A program made the translations under genes and the position numbers. Below are positions 52,651-62,831 of a stretch of DNA of 64,000 nucleotides, piece by piece. Every line of letters begins with the position of its first letter. Position 1 is the stretch's first letter. The notes beneath the pieces are model-generated. The model saw only the letters and a list, made by a program, of their open reading frames with translations. It ran no database searches and was not told the origin of the DNA. The DNA is from Limosilactobacillus sp. WILCCON 0051 (lineage in GTDB: Bacteria > Bacillota > Bacilli > Lactobacillales > Lactobacillaceae), in the NCBI RefSeq assembly GCF_039955095.1, contig NZ_CP154878.1:806001-870000 (forward strand), read 5' to 3'.

Positions 52651-54868
52651 ACTAACGCATGAAGACGTTAAAAAGATCGTTTCTTCATACATGAATGAAG
52701 AACATGTTGAAATGGTTGAGCGCGCCTACCATTTTGCTGCGGTTGCGCACGCTGACCAGCATCGCAAGTCGGGCGAGGCCTATATCATCCATCCGATTCA
52801 AGTTGCCGGCATCCTGGCCAATCTGCATATGGATCCAGAAACGGTCTGCGCGGGCTATATGCATGATATCGTTGAAGATACCGGGGCCACTTTGGATGAT
52901 ATTCGGGAGCTTTTCGGACCGACGATTGCCATGATCGTGGATGGCGACACCAAGATCTCTAAGATTCATTACAAATCCAACAAAGAACAGATGGCCGAAA
53001 CGCACCGGAAGCTTTTGCTGGCAATGAGCAAGGATATCCGCGTGATGATCGTTAAACTGGCTGACCGCCTGCACAATATGCGCACGCTGCAGCATCTGCG
53101 TCCCGACAAGCAGCGGCGGATTGCCAATGAGACTCTGGAAATCTACGCGCCGATTGCCGACCGACTGGGGATCAGCACTATCAAATGGGAGCTTGAGGAT
53201 CTGTCGCTGCGCTATCTCAATCCGCAGCAGTACTACCGCATCGTGCATCTGATGAATTCGCGGCGGGATCAGCGGGTTGAATACATCAACCGGGCGATTG
53301 TCGACGTTAAAAAAGCCATCAGTGATCTGGAATTAGGCCCTAACGTCGAGATCTATGGCCGCCCGAAGCACATCTACTCGGTCTACCGCAAGATGGTCAC
53401 GCAGCATAAGCAGTTCGAGCAGATTTATGACCTGCTGGCGATTCGGGTCGTGGTTGACTCAATCAAGGACTGCTATGCTGTTTTGGGCGCGGTTCATACC
53501 AACTGGAAGCCAATGCCGGGTCGTTTTAAGGACTATATTGCCATGCCGAAAGCAAACGGCTATCAGTCGCTGCACACCACGGTAATTGGTCCAGAAGGCC
53601 GGCTGCTGGAGATTCAGATTCGAACTCACGATATGCATGAGGTTGCCGAATACGGGGTTGCCGCACACTGGGCCTATAAAGAAGGCAAGACCAATGGCAT
53701 CAAGCAGACGCAGGACTCTAAAAAACTCAACGTGGTCAAGGAAATTCTCGAGCTGCAGAGCGAATCGCAGGGAACCGATGAGTTTTTACAGGGTATTCAA
53801 AGCGACGTTTTTGCCGACAAGGTCTACGCGTTTACTCCCAAAGGCGATGTTATTGAAATGCCAAAGGGCGCGGGGCCGCTGGATATGGCCTATCAGATTC
53901 ATACGGAAGTCGGCAATCATACGACTGGCGCCAAGGTCAATGGCCGCATTGTACCATTGAATTATGAAATCAAAAACGGCGATATCGTCGACATTTTAAC
54001 CTCATCCAGTTCGGCAGGGCCAAGTCGCGACTGGCTGGATCTGGTGTTTACGCGGCGAGCCCGCAATAAGATTCGTCAGTTCTTCAGAGCCCATGATCAC
54101 GACAAGAACGTGGAAAGCGGCCGTCAGATTATTGCCAGTCAGTTGCGTGAGGCTGGCTATGATCCTAATGAGCTGATGACTACGGAAAAGAATAATCAGA
54201 TTGCCGATCAGATGCACTACAAGACGGCTGATGACATGTTTGCCGCGGTTGGGTTTGGCGACGTGCCGCCAATTGGGGTGCGCAATCGCTTTACGGCCGA
54301 TATTCGTAAAAAAGAGGCTGATGACAAGCAGCGGGCCGCGCAAAAAGCCGTTTTGGAAGACCACCAGACTTTTGAAAACAAGAATGCCAACAATCCGCGC
54401 AAGTTTGCCAAAAGCTCAGAAGGCGTGGTCGTTGAAGGCGTTGACAATCTCTTGACGCGGCTCAGTCATTGCTGCAGTCCCGTGCCCGGCGATGAGATCG
54501 TTGGCTACATTACCAAGGGCCGCGGGGTTTCCGTTCACCGTGCCGACTGTCCCAACGTCAAGGCTGCCGAAAAGAATGGCGAGCGGCTGGTCTCGGTCTT
54601 TTGGGCCAATCCAGCCGGCGATAAGACCAACTACAATGCCGACATTGAAGTTGAGGGCTACAATCGCAATGGCCTGTTGAATGACGTGCTGCGCTCAATC
54701 AACAACAACACGCGCTTTTTAACGTCGGTCAATGGCAAGGTCGACCACAACAAGATGGCCACGATCTCTGCTACGATTGGCGTGCGCAACAGTCAGCATC
54801 TGCAGCTGATCTTGGACAGCCTGAAAAACATTCCGGATGTCTATGTCGTCAAACGCGTAATTCGGTAA
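52634..54868 (+). CDS. relA: Bifunctional (p)ppGpp synthetase/hydrolase (Rel/RSH)
   Basis: 744 residues. Controls the stringent response. Hydrolase HD domain with H77-D78 in GYMHDIVEDTG; synthetase domain with GYQSLHTTVIGPEGRLLEIQIRT; then TGS (VYAFTPKGDVIEMPKGAGPLD), a zinc-finger CCSPVPGDEIVGY with HCC, and a C-terminal ACT domain (SVNGKVDHNKMATISATIGV). Both catalytic domains look intact, as in the single Rel enzyme of Firmicutes. The start codon lies within the preceding gene, and no strong ribosome binding site is seen, so coupled translation is likely. Confidence 0.97.
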   Translation: MSKNNELTHEDVKKIVSSYMNEEHVEMVERAYHFAAVAHADQHRKSGEAYIIHPIQVAGILANLHMDPETVCAGYMHDIVEDTGATLDDIRELFGPTIAMIVDGDTKISKIHYKSNKEQMAETHRKLLLAMSKDIRVMIVKLADRLHNMRTLQHLRPDKQRRIANETLEIYAPIADRLGISTIKWELEDLSLRYLNPQQYYRIVHLMNSRRDQRVEYINRAIVDVKKAISDLELGPNVEIYGRPKHIYSVYRKMVTQHKQFEQIYDLLAIRVVVDSIKDCYAVLGAVHTNWKPMPGRFKDYIAMPKANGYQSLHTTVIGPEGRLLEIQIRTHDMHEVAEYGVAAHWAYKEGKTNGIKQTQDSKKLNVVKEILELQSESQGTDEFLQGIQSDVFADKVYAFTPKGDVIEMPKGAGPLDMAYQIHTEVGNHTTGAKVNGRIVPLNYEIKNGDIVDILTSSSSAGPSRDWLDLVFTRRARNKIRQFFRAHDHDKNVESGRQIIASQLREAGYDPNELMTTEKNNQIADQMHYKTADDMFAAVGFGDVPPIGVRNRFTADIRKKEADDKQRAAQKAVLEDHQTFENKNANNPRKFAKSSEGVVVEGVDNLLTRLSHCCSPVPGDEIVGYITKGRGVSVHRADCPNVKAAEKNGERLVSVFWANPAGDKTNYNADIEVEGYNRNGLLNDVLRSINNNTRFLTSVNGKVDHNKMATISATIGVRNSQHLQLILDSLKNIPDVYVVKRVIR

Positions 54869-54879
54869 GAGGTGATCAA

Positions 54880-55317
54880 ATGCGTGTCGTATTGCAACGA
54901 GTCAATCATGCTGCCGTCAGAATCGATGGCGAAACGGTCGGCAAGATTCAAAAAGGCTATCTGCTGCTGGTGGGAATGGCACCAGAAGATACTGATGAGC
55001 AGCTGGACTGGATGGTGCACAAGATCGTCAACCTGCGCGTTTTTGAAGATGAGAACGGCAAGATGAATCAGGCGCTGGGAGATGTCGATGGCGCGATTTT
55101 GTCGATATCACAGTTTACTCTGTATGCTGACGTCAAACATGGCAATCGGCCTGGCTTCTCAAAAGCTACCAAGCCGGAAGTTGCCGCGCCGTTGTACGAT
55201 CGTTTCAACGAAAAGCTGCGGCAGGCCGGCGTGCACGTTGAAACCGGTCGTTTTGGCGCCGATATGAAAGTTGAGCTGGAAAACGACGGTCCGGTTACGA
55301 TTCTTTATGAAAAATAG
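54880..55317 (+). CDS. dtd: D-aminoacyl-tRNA deacylase
   Basis: 145 residues. Removes D-amino acids (and glycine wrongly put on tRNA-Ala) from tRNA. The MRVVLQRV N-terminus, the SQFTLYADVKHGNRPGFSKA motif with the SQ(FW)TL core and the C-terminal TGRFGADMKVELENDGPVT segment with the GP motif identify it. GAGGTGATCAA precedes the ATG. It follows relA by eleven bases and closes that operon; a terminator follows at once. Confidence 0.97.
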   Translation: MRVVLQRVNHAAVRIDGETVGKIQKGYLLLVGMAPEDTDEQLDWMVHKIVNLRVFEDENGKMNQALGDVDGAILSISQFTLYADVKHGNRPGFSKATKPEVAAPLYDRFNEKLRQAGVHVETGRFGADMKVELENDGPVTILYEK

Positions 55318-55322
55318 TTTTT

Positions 55323-55362
55323 AAAAAGCGAGCAGCGGTCAGACCCGTTACCCGCTTTTTTT
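55323..55362 (+). terminator. Terminator after dtd
   Basis: AAAAAGCG pairs with CGCTTTTT, with an inner CGG/CCG stem, followed by Ts. 55363-55530 shows no gene. Confidence 0.75.
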
Positions 55363-55530
55363 AACAGCTGGTCGGCAATCGGCAAGGTACTGGCGCCGAT
55401 ATCCTGGCAATCAGCAGTTACCGTCAGCTTAACGTTAAAAACAATCAAAGCGGCCAGTTAAAAACAGCATCGCTTTGCAAATCATACTTGAATCGATTGG
55501 GACTAGAAGATCTACGCATTGATCAATTTA

Positions 55531-56382
55531 TCAGTAGCGTTCCAAAATGCCATCAACTGCTGGGCCGTACGTTTCGCCAAACAAGATCAGATGCATGCAC
55601 AGATAGTAGAACTGATACCATGGCAGCCGCTCATTGACGCCTTTTGCCAATGGATATTCCTGCTGGTAGGCTTGGTAGAACGCAGGCTCAAAGCCGCCAA
55701 AAATCGTGGTCATAGCCAGATCAAACTCACGATCACCATAGACGGCATCCGGATCGATCAAGACTGGCTGACCAGTATCATCAAACATATAGTTGCCTGC
55801 CCAGAGATCACCATGCAAAAGACTGGGGATGACCTGGTGCTGATCATAATAGTCACTGAAGGCTTGGCGCATCTTTTGATAGTGAGTCTCGCGCCAGTCA
55901 TTCCAGCGCCCGTTTTCTTTGGCGACGGCAATTTCTGGATCCAGCCGCTGTTTGAGATAAAAGTCGCGCCAGCTGTCATTCCACGCGTTGTTTTTGACCA
56001 GTGCTCTGGTAGTATGATTTTCATAAAAGCCGAACTGCTTGGCATGCTGGGCGTGCATTCTGGCAACTGCCCGCCCTAGATCAGCCTGCGAGCCGCTGCC
56101 GCTTTCCAGCCATTCAAGCACCAGGTAGGCATCGCCTTGAATCTGTCCTTGAGCAAGCGGCGCCGGGGTTTTAACGAGTGCGCCGATTTCTTCCAGACCG
56201 CGTTTTTCATGATCAAAATAGCTGGCCGATTGATGCGGCTGGACCTTTAAAAAATAGGTTCTTTGATCGGCCTTGATCTGGTAGGCGGCATTGATGTCAC
56301 CACCGGCAACTGGCCGCCAATCCTCAATCTGGCGAAACGGCAATTGGCTGAGCCATTTTTGATTAAGCTGATATGCAGACAT
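55531..56382 (-). CDS. Fructosamine-kinase-like (aminoglycoside phosphotransferase fold) protein
   Basis: 283 residues. The catalytic motif LLHGDLWAGN and the metal-binding DPDAVYGDREFDLAM place it in the fructosamine-3-kinase/APH superfamily; the N-terminal QLPFRQIEDWRPVAGGDINAAY is the nucleotide-binding loop of the family. It probably phosphorylates ketoamine-modified proteins or small glycated amines; resistance activity is not implied. AGAAAGGATG precedes the ATG. It lies downstream of the amidase gene with 20 bases between, and may be co-transcribed with it. Confidence 0.9.
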   Translation of the reverse strand: MSAYQLNQKWLSQLPFRQIEDWRPVAGGDINAAYQIKADQRTYFLKVQPHQSASYFDHEKRGLEEIGALVKTPAPLAQGQIQGDAYLVLEWLESGSGSQADLGRAVARMHAQHAKQFGFYENHTTRALVKNNAWNDSWRDFYLKQRLDPEIAVAKENGRWNDWRETHYQKMRQAFSDYYDQHQVIPSLLHGDLWAGNYMFDDTGQPVLIDPDAVYGDREFDLAMTTIFGGFEPAFYQAYQQEYPLAKGVNERLPWYQFYYLCMHLILFGETYGPAVDGILERY

Positions 56383-56402
56383 AAAACCAACATCCTTTCT
56401 GT

Positions 56403-57254
56403 TTAATTTTTAAAGTAGTTATTTAATCCCTTGGCAATATCGCGGGCGATCTTTTGCTGATAGCTGGCATTTTTGATCTGATTAAAGTCTTTGGTTGAAT
56501 TGATGTAGCCCATTTCGCAAAGCACGGCTGGACGGGTATTATCGCGAATGACCAGAAAGTCGCCAAACTCAATGCCGCGATTGGTCAATGGCAGGTTGTT
56601 CATCTGCTTGTTCAGTGCCTTGGCCAGCTTTTTGGATGCACCCTTATGGTAATAATAGGTCGTAAATCCCGAGGCTTCGTTGCGGGCCGGCGAAGAATCG
56701 AAATGGAAACTGATAAAGGCATCGGCATGCATGCTTTCGGCAAGTGCTGGTCGCGGTTTGAGTCCAACGTAACGGTCTGAGTCACGCGTCATAATGACGT
56801 GCGCACCCCGCAGCCGCAGTTCCTGAGCGACACGATTAGCCAGCTGCAGCGTATAGGTCTTTTCCATGTAGCGCTTGCTGGTACTGTCTTTGTATTCAGC
56901 ACCAGAGTCAGAACCACCATGGCCAGGGTCAATTACGATCGTAGCTTCGGAAAGGTTTGACACGTGCTTGAGATTGTTTTTGGGATGAACCAGCCAGCTG
57001 GCGACCCAGCCAAAACGCTGATCGCTTAGCCGAATCTTGTACCATGAGTTGCGCGTTTTGAGAATCGTCACGCGCTGGCCTTTCTTAACGGTACCGATCG
57101 TGGCATAGTCCAGTCCGGGACCGGTACGGACGTTGAGCCCACTGGTTTCAATGGTGGTCGTCCGCGAAAACGTCAGCGCGACCACCATGACAATTGCAAT
57201 TAATGCCATGCTGATCGCAACCAGGACAGCTTTGGCAGGACGATGAAACTTCAA
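56403..57254 (-). CDS. N-acetylmuramoyl-L-alanine amidase with SH3b domain
   Basis: 283 residues from TTG at 57254, because AAAGGAG lies eight bases upstream; the upstream ATG would put this site inside the gene. An N-terminal membrane anchor (VLVAISMALIAIVMVVAL) is followed by an SH3b domain (SGLNVRTGPGLDYATIG) and the zinc Amidase_3 domain: VIDPGHGGSDSG, the glutamate in EKTYTLQLA, FISFHFDSS and LCEMGYI. It cleaves peptidoglycan stem peptides at the cell surface. All zinc ligands are present. Confidence 0.92.
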   Translation of the reverse strand: MKFHRPAKAVLVAISMALIAIVMVVALTFSRTTTIETSGLNVRTGPGLDYATIGTVKKGQRVTILKTRNSWYKIRLSDQRFGWVASWLVHPKNNLKHVSNLSEATIVIDPGHGGSDSGAEYKDSTSKRYMEKTYTLQLANRVAQELRLRGAHVIMTRDSDRYVGLKPRPALAESMHADAFISFHFDSSPARNEASGFTTYYYHKGASKKLAKALNKQMNNLPLTNRGIEFGDFLVIRDNTRPAVLCEMGYINSTKDFNQIKNASYQQKIARDIAKGLNNYFKN

Positions 57255-57394
57255 GATTTTTACTCCTTTATCATGAATCATATAAGATAAGTTTAGAAAG
57301 CATCAATTGGAAAATCAAGACTAATTCATGGCTGGCCTATTGACTAAACAGCTCAAGCCTAGTAGGCTAAGTAAGTAATTAAATTTAGAGATGC

Positions 57395-57590
57395 CGATGA
57401 AAAAGAATGTTCGGTCTGCCATAGCTTTCAGCGAGCGGGGAATTGGTGCAAGCCCTGTCGATTGGCTACCGAGTGACGCTTTGGAGGCAGGGTCATGACC
57501 CCGTCGAAGCTACGTTACCCAAGAGTAAACCCAAGGTGGTACCGTGCATTCAAGCACCCTTGCAGCAGCAGGGGTGCTTTTTTAAATCGA
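57395..57590 (+). promoter_or_regulatory. T-box riboswitch upstream of hisS-aspS
   Basis: The T-box core AAGGTGGTACCGTG (57533-57546) is present, preceded by Stem I features (CAGCGAGCGGGG, GGTGCAAGCCC). The terminator AGCACCCTTGC/GCAGGGGTGCT (57553-57578) is followed by TTTTTT. The sequence GAGTGACGCTTTGGAG on the 3' side of Stem I puts GAC in the specifier position, which reads aspartate; no histidine codon is found there. Uncharged tRNA would favour the antiterminator and turn the operon on. Confidence 0.88.
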
Positions 57591-57617
57591 CTGATTGATC
57601 AATGGAGGAGAGATACA

Positions 57618-58910
57618 ATGCGCTATCAACGCCCAAAAGGCACGGCTGATATCTTGCCGGGCGAATCCGCTCAGTGGGAAGCCGTTGAGAAGCTGGCTCG
57701 TGAAATCTTTGCGCGCTATGGCTACCGCGGAATTCGCACGCCAATTTTTGAAAACTACAATATTTTTGCCCGCTCGGCTGGTGAGACTTCTGATGTCGTT
57801 ACCAAAGAAATGTATGACTTTAAAGACAAGGGCGATCGTCACGTGGCGCTGCGCCCAGAAGGTACGGCCGGCGTGGTCCGGGCCTATGTTGAAAACAAGC
57901 TGTATGGTCCTGAATACAACAAGCCTTACAAGGTCTACTACATGGGACCGATGTTTCGCTACGAGCGGCCGCAGTCTGGTCGGCAGCGTGAGTTCCATCA
58001 GATCGGGGTTGAAGCATTCGGCAGCGACAATCCAGCCGTTGACGTTGAAGTTATGACCATGGCGCTGCGCCTGTTCAAGCAGCTGGGGTTAACGGGTCTG
58101 CGCGTAGCCATCAACACGCTTGGCGATCAAGAAACGCGCGATACCTACCGTCAAGCACTGATCGACTACTTAAAGCCGCACTATGATGAACTGAGCGAGG
58201 ACTCGCAAGAACGTCTGGAAAAGAATCCATTGCGGGTCTTAGACAGCAAGGATCCGCGCGACAAGCAGTTTGTTGACGATGCGCCATCGATTCTGGACTA
58301 TTTGACTGATGATGCCCAAAAGCACTTTGATCTGGTTAAGGAAATGCTGGATGAGCTGGACATTGACTACACGGTTGACCCAACCATGGTGCGGGGACTG
58401 GATTACTACAACCACACGATCTTTGAGGTCATGGTTCAGGCAAAGTCGCTTGGTCAAGGCTACACAACGATCTGTGGCGGGGGCCGCTACAGTGGACTGG
58501 TTGAAGAGCTTGGCGGTCCGGATACGCCAGGGGTTGGCTTTGGGATTGGCTTAGAACGGCTGATGCTTTTGCTTAACGAAGAAGGACTGCTTAAAAAAGC
58601 GGATCCTGACTTAGACGTTTATGTCGTGGGCATTGGCGAGGCAACCAATACTGCCAGCTTTAAACTGGTTGAAGCAGCGCGGGATGCCGGCTTTGTTGCC
58701 GAACGTGACTACTTGAACCGTAAGCCGAAAGTGCAGTTTAAGACGGCTGCCAAGGAAAATGCCAAAGTCGTTTTGACGATTGGCCAAAAAGAACTGGAAA
58801 GCGGCACGGTTCACTTTAAGGTAATGGCCACCGGTGAAGAGACTACTTTGCCGCTGGACCGCGTTTTTGCCGATTTTAAAGCCGTTTATCAAGAACAGAC
58901 AAAGGGGTAA
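57618..58910 (+). CDS. hisS: Histidyl-tRNA synthetase
   Basis: 430 residues from ATG at 57618 with GGAGGAGAG upstream; the frame continues into the T-box but this start gives the canonical [16 protein letters not shown]. Class II synthetase: motif 2 [16 protein letters not shown], the HisA-type [12 protein letters not shown], motif 3 [11 protein letters not shown]; a C-terminal anticodon-binding domain follows. It is the first gene after the T-box and is followed by aspS after six bases. Confidence 0.98.
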   Translation: MRYQRPKGTADILPGESAQWEAVEKLAREIFARYGYRGIRTPIFENYNIFARSAGETSDVVTKEMYDFKDKGDRHVALRPEGTAGVVRAYVENKLYGPEYNKPYKVYYMGPMFRYERPQSGRQREFHQIGVEAFGSDNPAVDVEVMTMALRLFKQLGLTGLRVAINTLGDQETRDTYRQALIDYLKPHYDELSEDSQERLEKNPLRVLDSKDPRDKQFVDDAPSILDYLTDDAQKHFDLVKEMLDELDIDYTVDPTMVRGLDYYNHTIFEVMVQAKSLGQGYTTICGGGRYSGLVEELGGPDTPGVGFGIGLERLMLLLNEEGLLKKADPDLDVYVVGIGEATNTASFKLVEAARDAGFVAERDYLNRKPKVQFKTAAKENAKVVLTIGQKELESGTVHFKVMATGEETTLPLDRVFADFKAVYQEQTKG

Positions 58911-58916
58911 TAAAAA

Positions 58917-60695
58917 ATGAAGCGTACCAATTATGCTGGTGAGACCAGCGAACAGCAGATTGGCCAAGAAGTAGTCGTTAAAGGCTGGGTTGCCAAACGA
59001 CGCAATCTGGGTGGCCTGATCTTTATCGACTTGTGGGATCGCTCTGGCATCGTGCAGCTGGTTTTTGATGAAAAAATTGATCCGGCGGCATTTGAAATCG
59101 CCAACCAGGTGCGGAACCAATACGTCATTGAAGCGCATGGTCTGGTGCGGGCTCGTAAGGAAGTCAACCCTGACATGAAGACGGGCAAGATCGAGATTGA
59201 AGTTAAAGAAGCCAGCATTTTGGCCAAGTCCAAGCCAATGCCGTTTGAAATCGTGGATGACGTTGATGCTTCTGAAGAACTGCGCTTGAAATATCGCTAC
59301 CTTGATCTGCGCCGTCCTGAGATGATGAAGCGCTTGATGCTGCGGAGCAAGGTTACTCATGTCGTTCACCGCTACTTTGAAAAGAACGGCTTCTTAGACG
59401 TTGAGACGCCAGAACTGACGCGCTCTACTCCAGAAGGGGCGCGTGACTACATCGTGCCTTCACGGGTCTACCCAGGCAGCTTCTATGCTTTGCCGCAATC
59501 GCCACAGTTGTTTAAGCAGCTGTTGATGGCAGCCGGGGTCGACAAGTACTACCAGATTGCCAAATGCTTCCGTGATGAGGATTTGCGGGGCGATCGGCAG
59601 CCAGAATTTACGCAGATCGATACTGAAATGAGCTTTGCTACGCCAGAAGACATTCAAGCGATGACAGAAGGCCTGATCAAAGACGTCATGAAAGAAGTCT
59701 TGGACATTGACGTTAAGACGCCTTTCCCACGCATGGAATGGCAAGAGGCAATGGACAAGTATGGTACCGACAAGCCGGATACGCGTTTTGAAATGCTGAT
59801 TCATGATATCAGTGATCTGGTAAAGGACAGCTCGTTTAAGGTATTCAGCAGTACGGTGGCGGCTGGCAACTATGTCCGGGCCATTGTCGTACCTGGTGGA
59901 GCCGACAAATACTCCCGTAAAGACATCAGCAAGCAGGAAGACTACATCAAGCGCTACAATGCCAAGGGGCTGGCCTGGGTCAAGGTAGGCGCGGATGGCT
60001 ACAACGGTCCGGTTGCCAAGTTCTTAAACGATCAGGCTGCTGAATTGAATGCTGAACTTGGGGCCAAGGAAGGCGACTTGATCTTAATCGTTGCCGGTTC
60101 GTTCCACGTTGTCTGCGACTCATTGGGATACCTGCGCAACCACTTTGCTCAAGAGCTCGGCTTAACTGATCCCAACCAATGGAACTATGTCTGGATCGTT
60201 AACTGGCCAATGTTTGAATATGATGAAGGCTTTGGCAAGTGGATTGCTGCTCACCACCCATTCACGATGCTTAACCCTGAGGACCTGCACTATCTGGAAG
60301 ATGGCGAAGACCCACATCAGGCGCACGCGCAAAGCTATGACATCGTTTTGAACGGTCAGGAAATCGGTGGGGGTTCTATCCGTATTCATGACCCTGAAAT
60401 TCAAGAAAAGGTCTTTAAGGCACTGGGCTACAGCAAGGAAAAGGCTCAAGCACGCTTCGGCTTTTTGATCAAGGCTTTGGAACTGGGAATGCCTCCAGAG
60501 GGTGGTCTGGCAATTGGGCTGGATCGCTGGGTAATGTTCCTGTCGCAGGCTGACAGCATTCGCGATGTGATTGCCTTCCCTAAGAACTCAAAGGCCGTTG
60601 AACCATTGACGGCGGCACCGGCTCGCGTCAGTGAACAACAGTTGGAAGAGCTGCGTTTGGAAGTTCCTGCTGAAGACGAAGACAAAGAAGACTAA
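58917..60695 (+). CDS. aspS: Aspartyl-tRNA synthetase
   Basis: 592 residues, bacterial length with an inserted GAD domain. The N-terminal OB-fold anticodon domain has [20 protein letters not shown]; motif 2 is [18 protein letters not shown] and motif 3 [14 protein letters not shown]. It charges tRNA-Asp. AAAGGGG precedes the ATG. Together with hisS it is under the T-box, whose specifier appears to read aspartate. It ends with a perfect terminator. Confidence 0.98.
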   Translation: MKRTNYAGETSEQQIGQEVVVKGWVAKRRNLGGLIFIDLWDRSGIVQLVFDEKIDPAAFEIANQVRNQYVIEAHGLVRARKEVNPDMKTGKIEIEVKEASILAKSKPMPFEIVDDVDASEELRLKYRYLDLRRPEMMKRLMLRSKVTHVVHRYFEKNGFLDVETPELTRSTPEGARDYIVPSRVYPGSFYALPQSPQLFKQLLMAAGVDKYYQIAKCFRDEDLRGDRQPEFTQIDTEMSFATPEDIQAMTEGLIKDVMKEVLDIDVKTPFPRMEWQEAMDKYGTDKPDTRFEMLIHDISDLVKDSSFKVFSSTVAAGNYVRAIVVPGGADKYSRKDISKQEDYIKRYNAKGLAWVKVGADGYNGPVAKFLNDQAAELNAELGAKEGDLILIVAGSFHVVCDSLGYLRNHFAQELGLTDPNQWNYVWIVNWPMFEYDEGFGKWIAAHHPFTMLNPEDLHYLEDGEDPHQAHAQSYDIVLNGQEIGGGSIRIHDPEIQEKVFKALGYSKEKAQARFGFLIKALELGMPPEGGLAIGLDRWVMFLSQADSIRDVIAFPKNSKAVEPLTAAPARVSEQQLEELRLEVPAEDEDKED

Positions 60696-60709
60696 CTGAA
60701 TAGGCTGTA

Positions 60710-60742
60710 AAAAAGGATCCGCTGGCTTAGCGGATCCTTTTT
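60710..60742 (+). terminator. Terminator of hisS-aspS
   Basis: AAAAAGGATCCGCT and AGCGGATCCTTTTT form a perfect 14-bp stem with loop GGCTT. 60743-61030 has no gene that I can support. Confidence 0.9.
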
Positions 60743-61030
60743 GATTAAGGTAGGTCTTGATGATTTGACAATGATCAAAAGGCTTGTTGCATTACGGCCC
60801 ATGAAAACATTATTAAAATGCTTGTTATCAACGATTGCAGCTGATATCAACGGTCATATTTAACGCCCAAGAAATGCTTTTGACTTGGCAGCGTTATCGA
60901 CTCTTCTTGCAGCAATTATATTGATCGGCCAGACTGGCAGCCATTGATGCGATCCTGGCTGGTAATCACAAGATCTGAATGATGCCATTATGCAAAAATA
61001 TCTGCATAAAACATATGACGAAAAGCTCAT

Positions 61031-61223
61031 TACCTACTTTTCGCCAAAATCGATGTATAAGTAGGTAAAAATTAATGTATATTGAGTTAGGGATCCCTAA
61101 CATTACCTACGATTGATCAAAAATTCCTTAATAGTAGGTAGTTCACAAAGTTGGTTTAGCCCAATCAGCCATAAAATATACATCTTTACCTACTATTTAG
61201 AGAAAAGCCATCAAAAGTAGGTA
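61031..61223 (+). repeat. Four-hairpin intergenic element, copy C (first three hairpins)
   Basis: Hairpins at 61031-61067, 61104-61140 and 61187-61223, bounded by TACCTAC and GTAGGTA. Linkers include TTAGGGATCCCTAA and TCACAAAGTTGGTTTAGCCC, as in copies A and B. The fourth hairpin is at 62795-62831 on the far side of the IS3 insertion; joined without the IS, the element is 254 bp. TCTGCATAA precedes the first hairpin, as in B. Confidence 0.85.
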
Positions 61224-61289
61224 AAGTTATGCTGATGAAGTGGACTACAATTACCGGACAAAGAGTTTAGTAATTGCAGGTGATATTTT

Positions 61290-61847
61290 ATGAATATATA
61301 CAGTCCAGAGTTAAAAAGCAAAATCGTTCATGAATACCTTGAACGCAAAAATGATATCAGTATTAGCGAATTAAGCAGGCAATATGACATTGATCCTCGT
61401 CGGGTTGGCGAGTGGATCCGCAACTATCGGCTTCGAGGAAAGATCATTACCCAACCCAACAAACGAAAATTCAGTCAGAAGTTCAAAGAAGATGTGGTAG
61501 ACTACTATCAAACTCATGAGGAAACCTTGGAACAAGTTGCCGCAAGATTTGATGTACGTCCTACTCAGGTCAGCTCCTGGAAAAACACGGCTCAAAGATA
61601 CGGCAACGAAGCCTTGGCATCTCAGAAAGAGAAGGCAGCGAAAACCATGGAGCATAAGCAAAAAGAAACACAACAACTGACGAAGGAAGATCGTAATAAG
61701 CATGAAATGGCGGCTGAAATCGCCCGCTTAAGAGCCGAACTTGATAAAACCAAGAAGGAGCTCTACTACGCCAGAATGGATCGTGACATCGCAAAAAAAG
61801 TCCAAGCTCTGGTCAAGGCCTCAGCGTCAAAGCCAAAACGAAAATAG
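61290..61847 (+). CDS. IS3-family transposase OrfA
   Basis: 185 residues, with two helix-turn-helix segments (SISELSRQYDIDPRRVGEWIRNY; TLEQVAARFDVRPTQVSSWK) and a C-terminal leucine-zipper-like coiled coil, the IS150-type OrfA layout. It binds the IS ends. The stop TAG shares its last base with the GTG start of orfB (TAGTG), so the second protein can be made by reinitiation; a classical -1 slippery heptamer is not visible, although AAAA precedes the stop. Confidence 0.93.
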   Translation: MNIYSPELKSKIVHEYLERKNDISISELSRQYDIDPRRVGEWIRNYRLRGKIITQPNKRKFSQKFKEDVVDYYQTHEETLEQVAARFDVRPTQVSSWKNTAQRYGNEALASQKEKAAKTMEHKQKETQQLTKEDRNKHEMAAEIARLRAELDKTKKELYYARMDRDIAKKVQALVKASASKPKRK

Positions 61848-62743
61848 TGACCGAGATCAGAGCATATCAAAAAACACTTCCCAAAGAGCGGCGTTATAAG
61901 ATTGGCGATCTGTTAGCACGAATCGATCTGAAGCGCTCATCTTATTACGATGAATGCGAACGTATGAAAAATCCATATGATAAATACGTCAACGTCAAAA
62001 AACTAATAATGGAAATCGCCCAAAGCTACGTTGTCCGCGATCGCTATACCGCTGGCTATCGGCGCATTCAGAAGAAACTGGATCAGCGTAACGCTCATTT
62101 AGCTGGCGAAACCATCCGTAAACTAATGGCTCAGTTGAAGGTTCAAGTCGCAATCTATAATCAGAATCGCAACGGCAAGTATTCCTCATATCGCGGAACC
62201 GTTGGAAAAACCGCCAAGAACCTGCTTAAGCAAAAGTTTGATGAAACCCAGCCTTATAAAGTCATTCACACCGATATCACGCAGACCCAACTGGCTAATC
62301 AACAAAAAGTTTATATTTCAGTAATGGTTGATGAGGGCACCAAAGAAGTACTGGCCTGTCAGATCAGCGACCATCCAAATCGTAAACTAATCACTGATAC
62401 GCTTGATGAATTATTGCAAAACCTGCCTGATAATGCCCGGCCGATCATTCATTCTGACCAAGGGTGGCATTACCAGCTGCCTTACTATACCCAAAAACTA
62501 GCCGATCATCACTTTACCCAAAGCATGTCGCGGAAGGCTAACTGCCTCGATAACGCGCCAGTAGAAAGCTTCTTCCATCTTCTAAAGACTGAACTGCTCA
62601 ATGGCCGTCCCCTTGTTCGTGACATCGAGGAATTCAAGCGCCTGGTAAACGGCTATATTATGTTCTTCAACAATATTCGTATCTCTTTAAAAACAGACGG
62701 TCTGAGTCCAGTTGAATATCGCAATCAACAGTTGGCCGCTTAA
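61847..62743 (+). CDS. IS3-family transposase OrfB (rve integrase core)
   Basis: 298 residues from GTG at 61847. The N-terminal region has the HTH_21 segment (YTAGYRRIQKKLDQR); the DDE catalytic core has D in HTDITQTQ, D in IHSDQGWHY and E in CLDNAPVESFFHLLKTE. All three are present, so the element may be active. The C-terminus ends NQQLAA. Confidence 0.95.
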   Translation: MTEIRAYQKTLPKERRYKIGDLLARIDLKRSSYYDECERMKNPYDKYVNVKKLIMEIAQSYVVRDRYTAGYRRIQKKLDQRNAHLAGETIRKLMAQLKVQVAIYNQNRNGKYSSYRGTVGKTAKNLLKQKFDETQPYKVIHTDITQTQLANQQKVYISVMVDEGTKEVLACQISDHPNRKLITDTLDELLQNLPDNARPIIHSDQGWHYQLPYYTQKLADHHFTQSMSRKANCLDNAPVESFFHLLKTELLNGRPLVRDIEEFKRLVNGYIMFFNNIRISLKTDGLSPVEYRNQQLAA

Positions 62744-62794
62744 TTTTAAAAGTTTGTCCGGATTTTCTCTTGCACTTCATGATTCAATATGCAA

Positions 62795-62831
62795 TACCTA
62801 CTTTTGACTAAAAACCGGCGCAAAGTAGGTA
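62795..62831 (+). repeat. Fourth hairpin of element C
   Basis: TACCTAC...AGTAGGTA, the fourth unit of copy C separated from the others by the IS3 insertion. Removing IS and one TGA gives a linker AAGTTATGCTGATTC, like the linker in copy A. 62832-63095 shows no further gene. Confidence 0.8.

Larger units (their letters stand above)
61236..62779 (+). mobile_element. IS3-family element (IS150-like)
   Basis: 1544 bp, beginning TGAAGTG and ending CACTTCA; imperfect inverted ends, sharing CCGGACAAA inside. A 3-bp direct repeat TGA flanks it (61233-61235 and 62780-62782). It contains orfA and orfB in the usual order. It has inserted within repeat element C, between its third and fourth hairpins. 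Confidence 0.9.

Noticed and set aside
58611..59369. Open frame of about 250 codons antisense to the hisS-aspS junction
   Set aside because: It spans two conserved genes on the opposite strand and shows no family features.
61838..61850. -1 ribosomal frameshift between IS3 orfA and orfB
   Set aside because: Only AAAA precedes the stop and no slippery heptamer is present; TAGTG overlap favours reinitiation, although slipping is not excluded.
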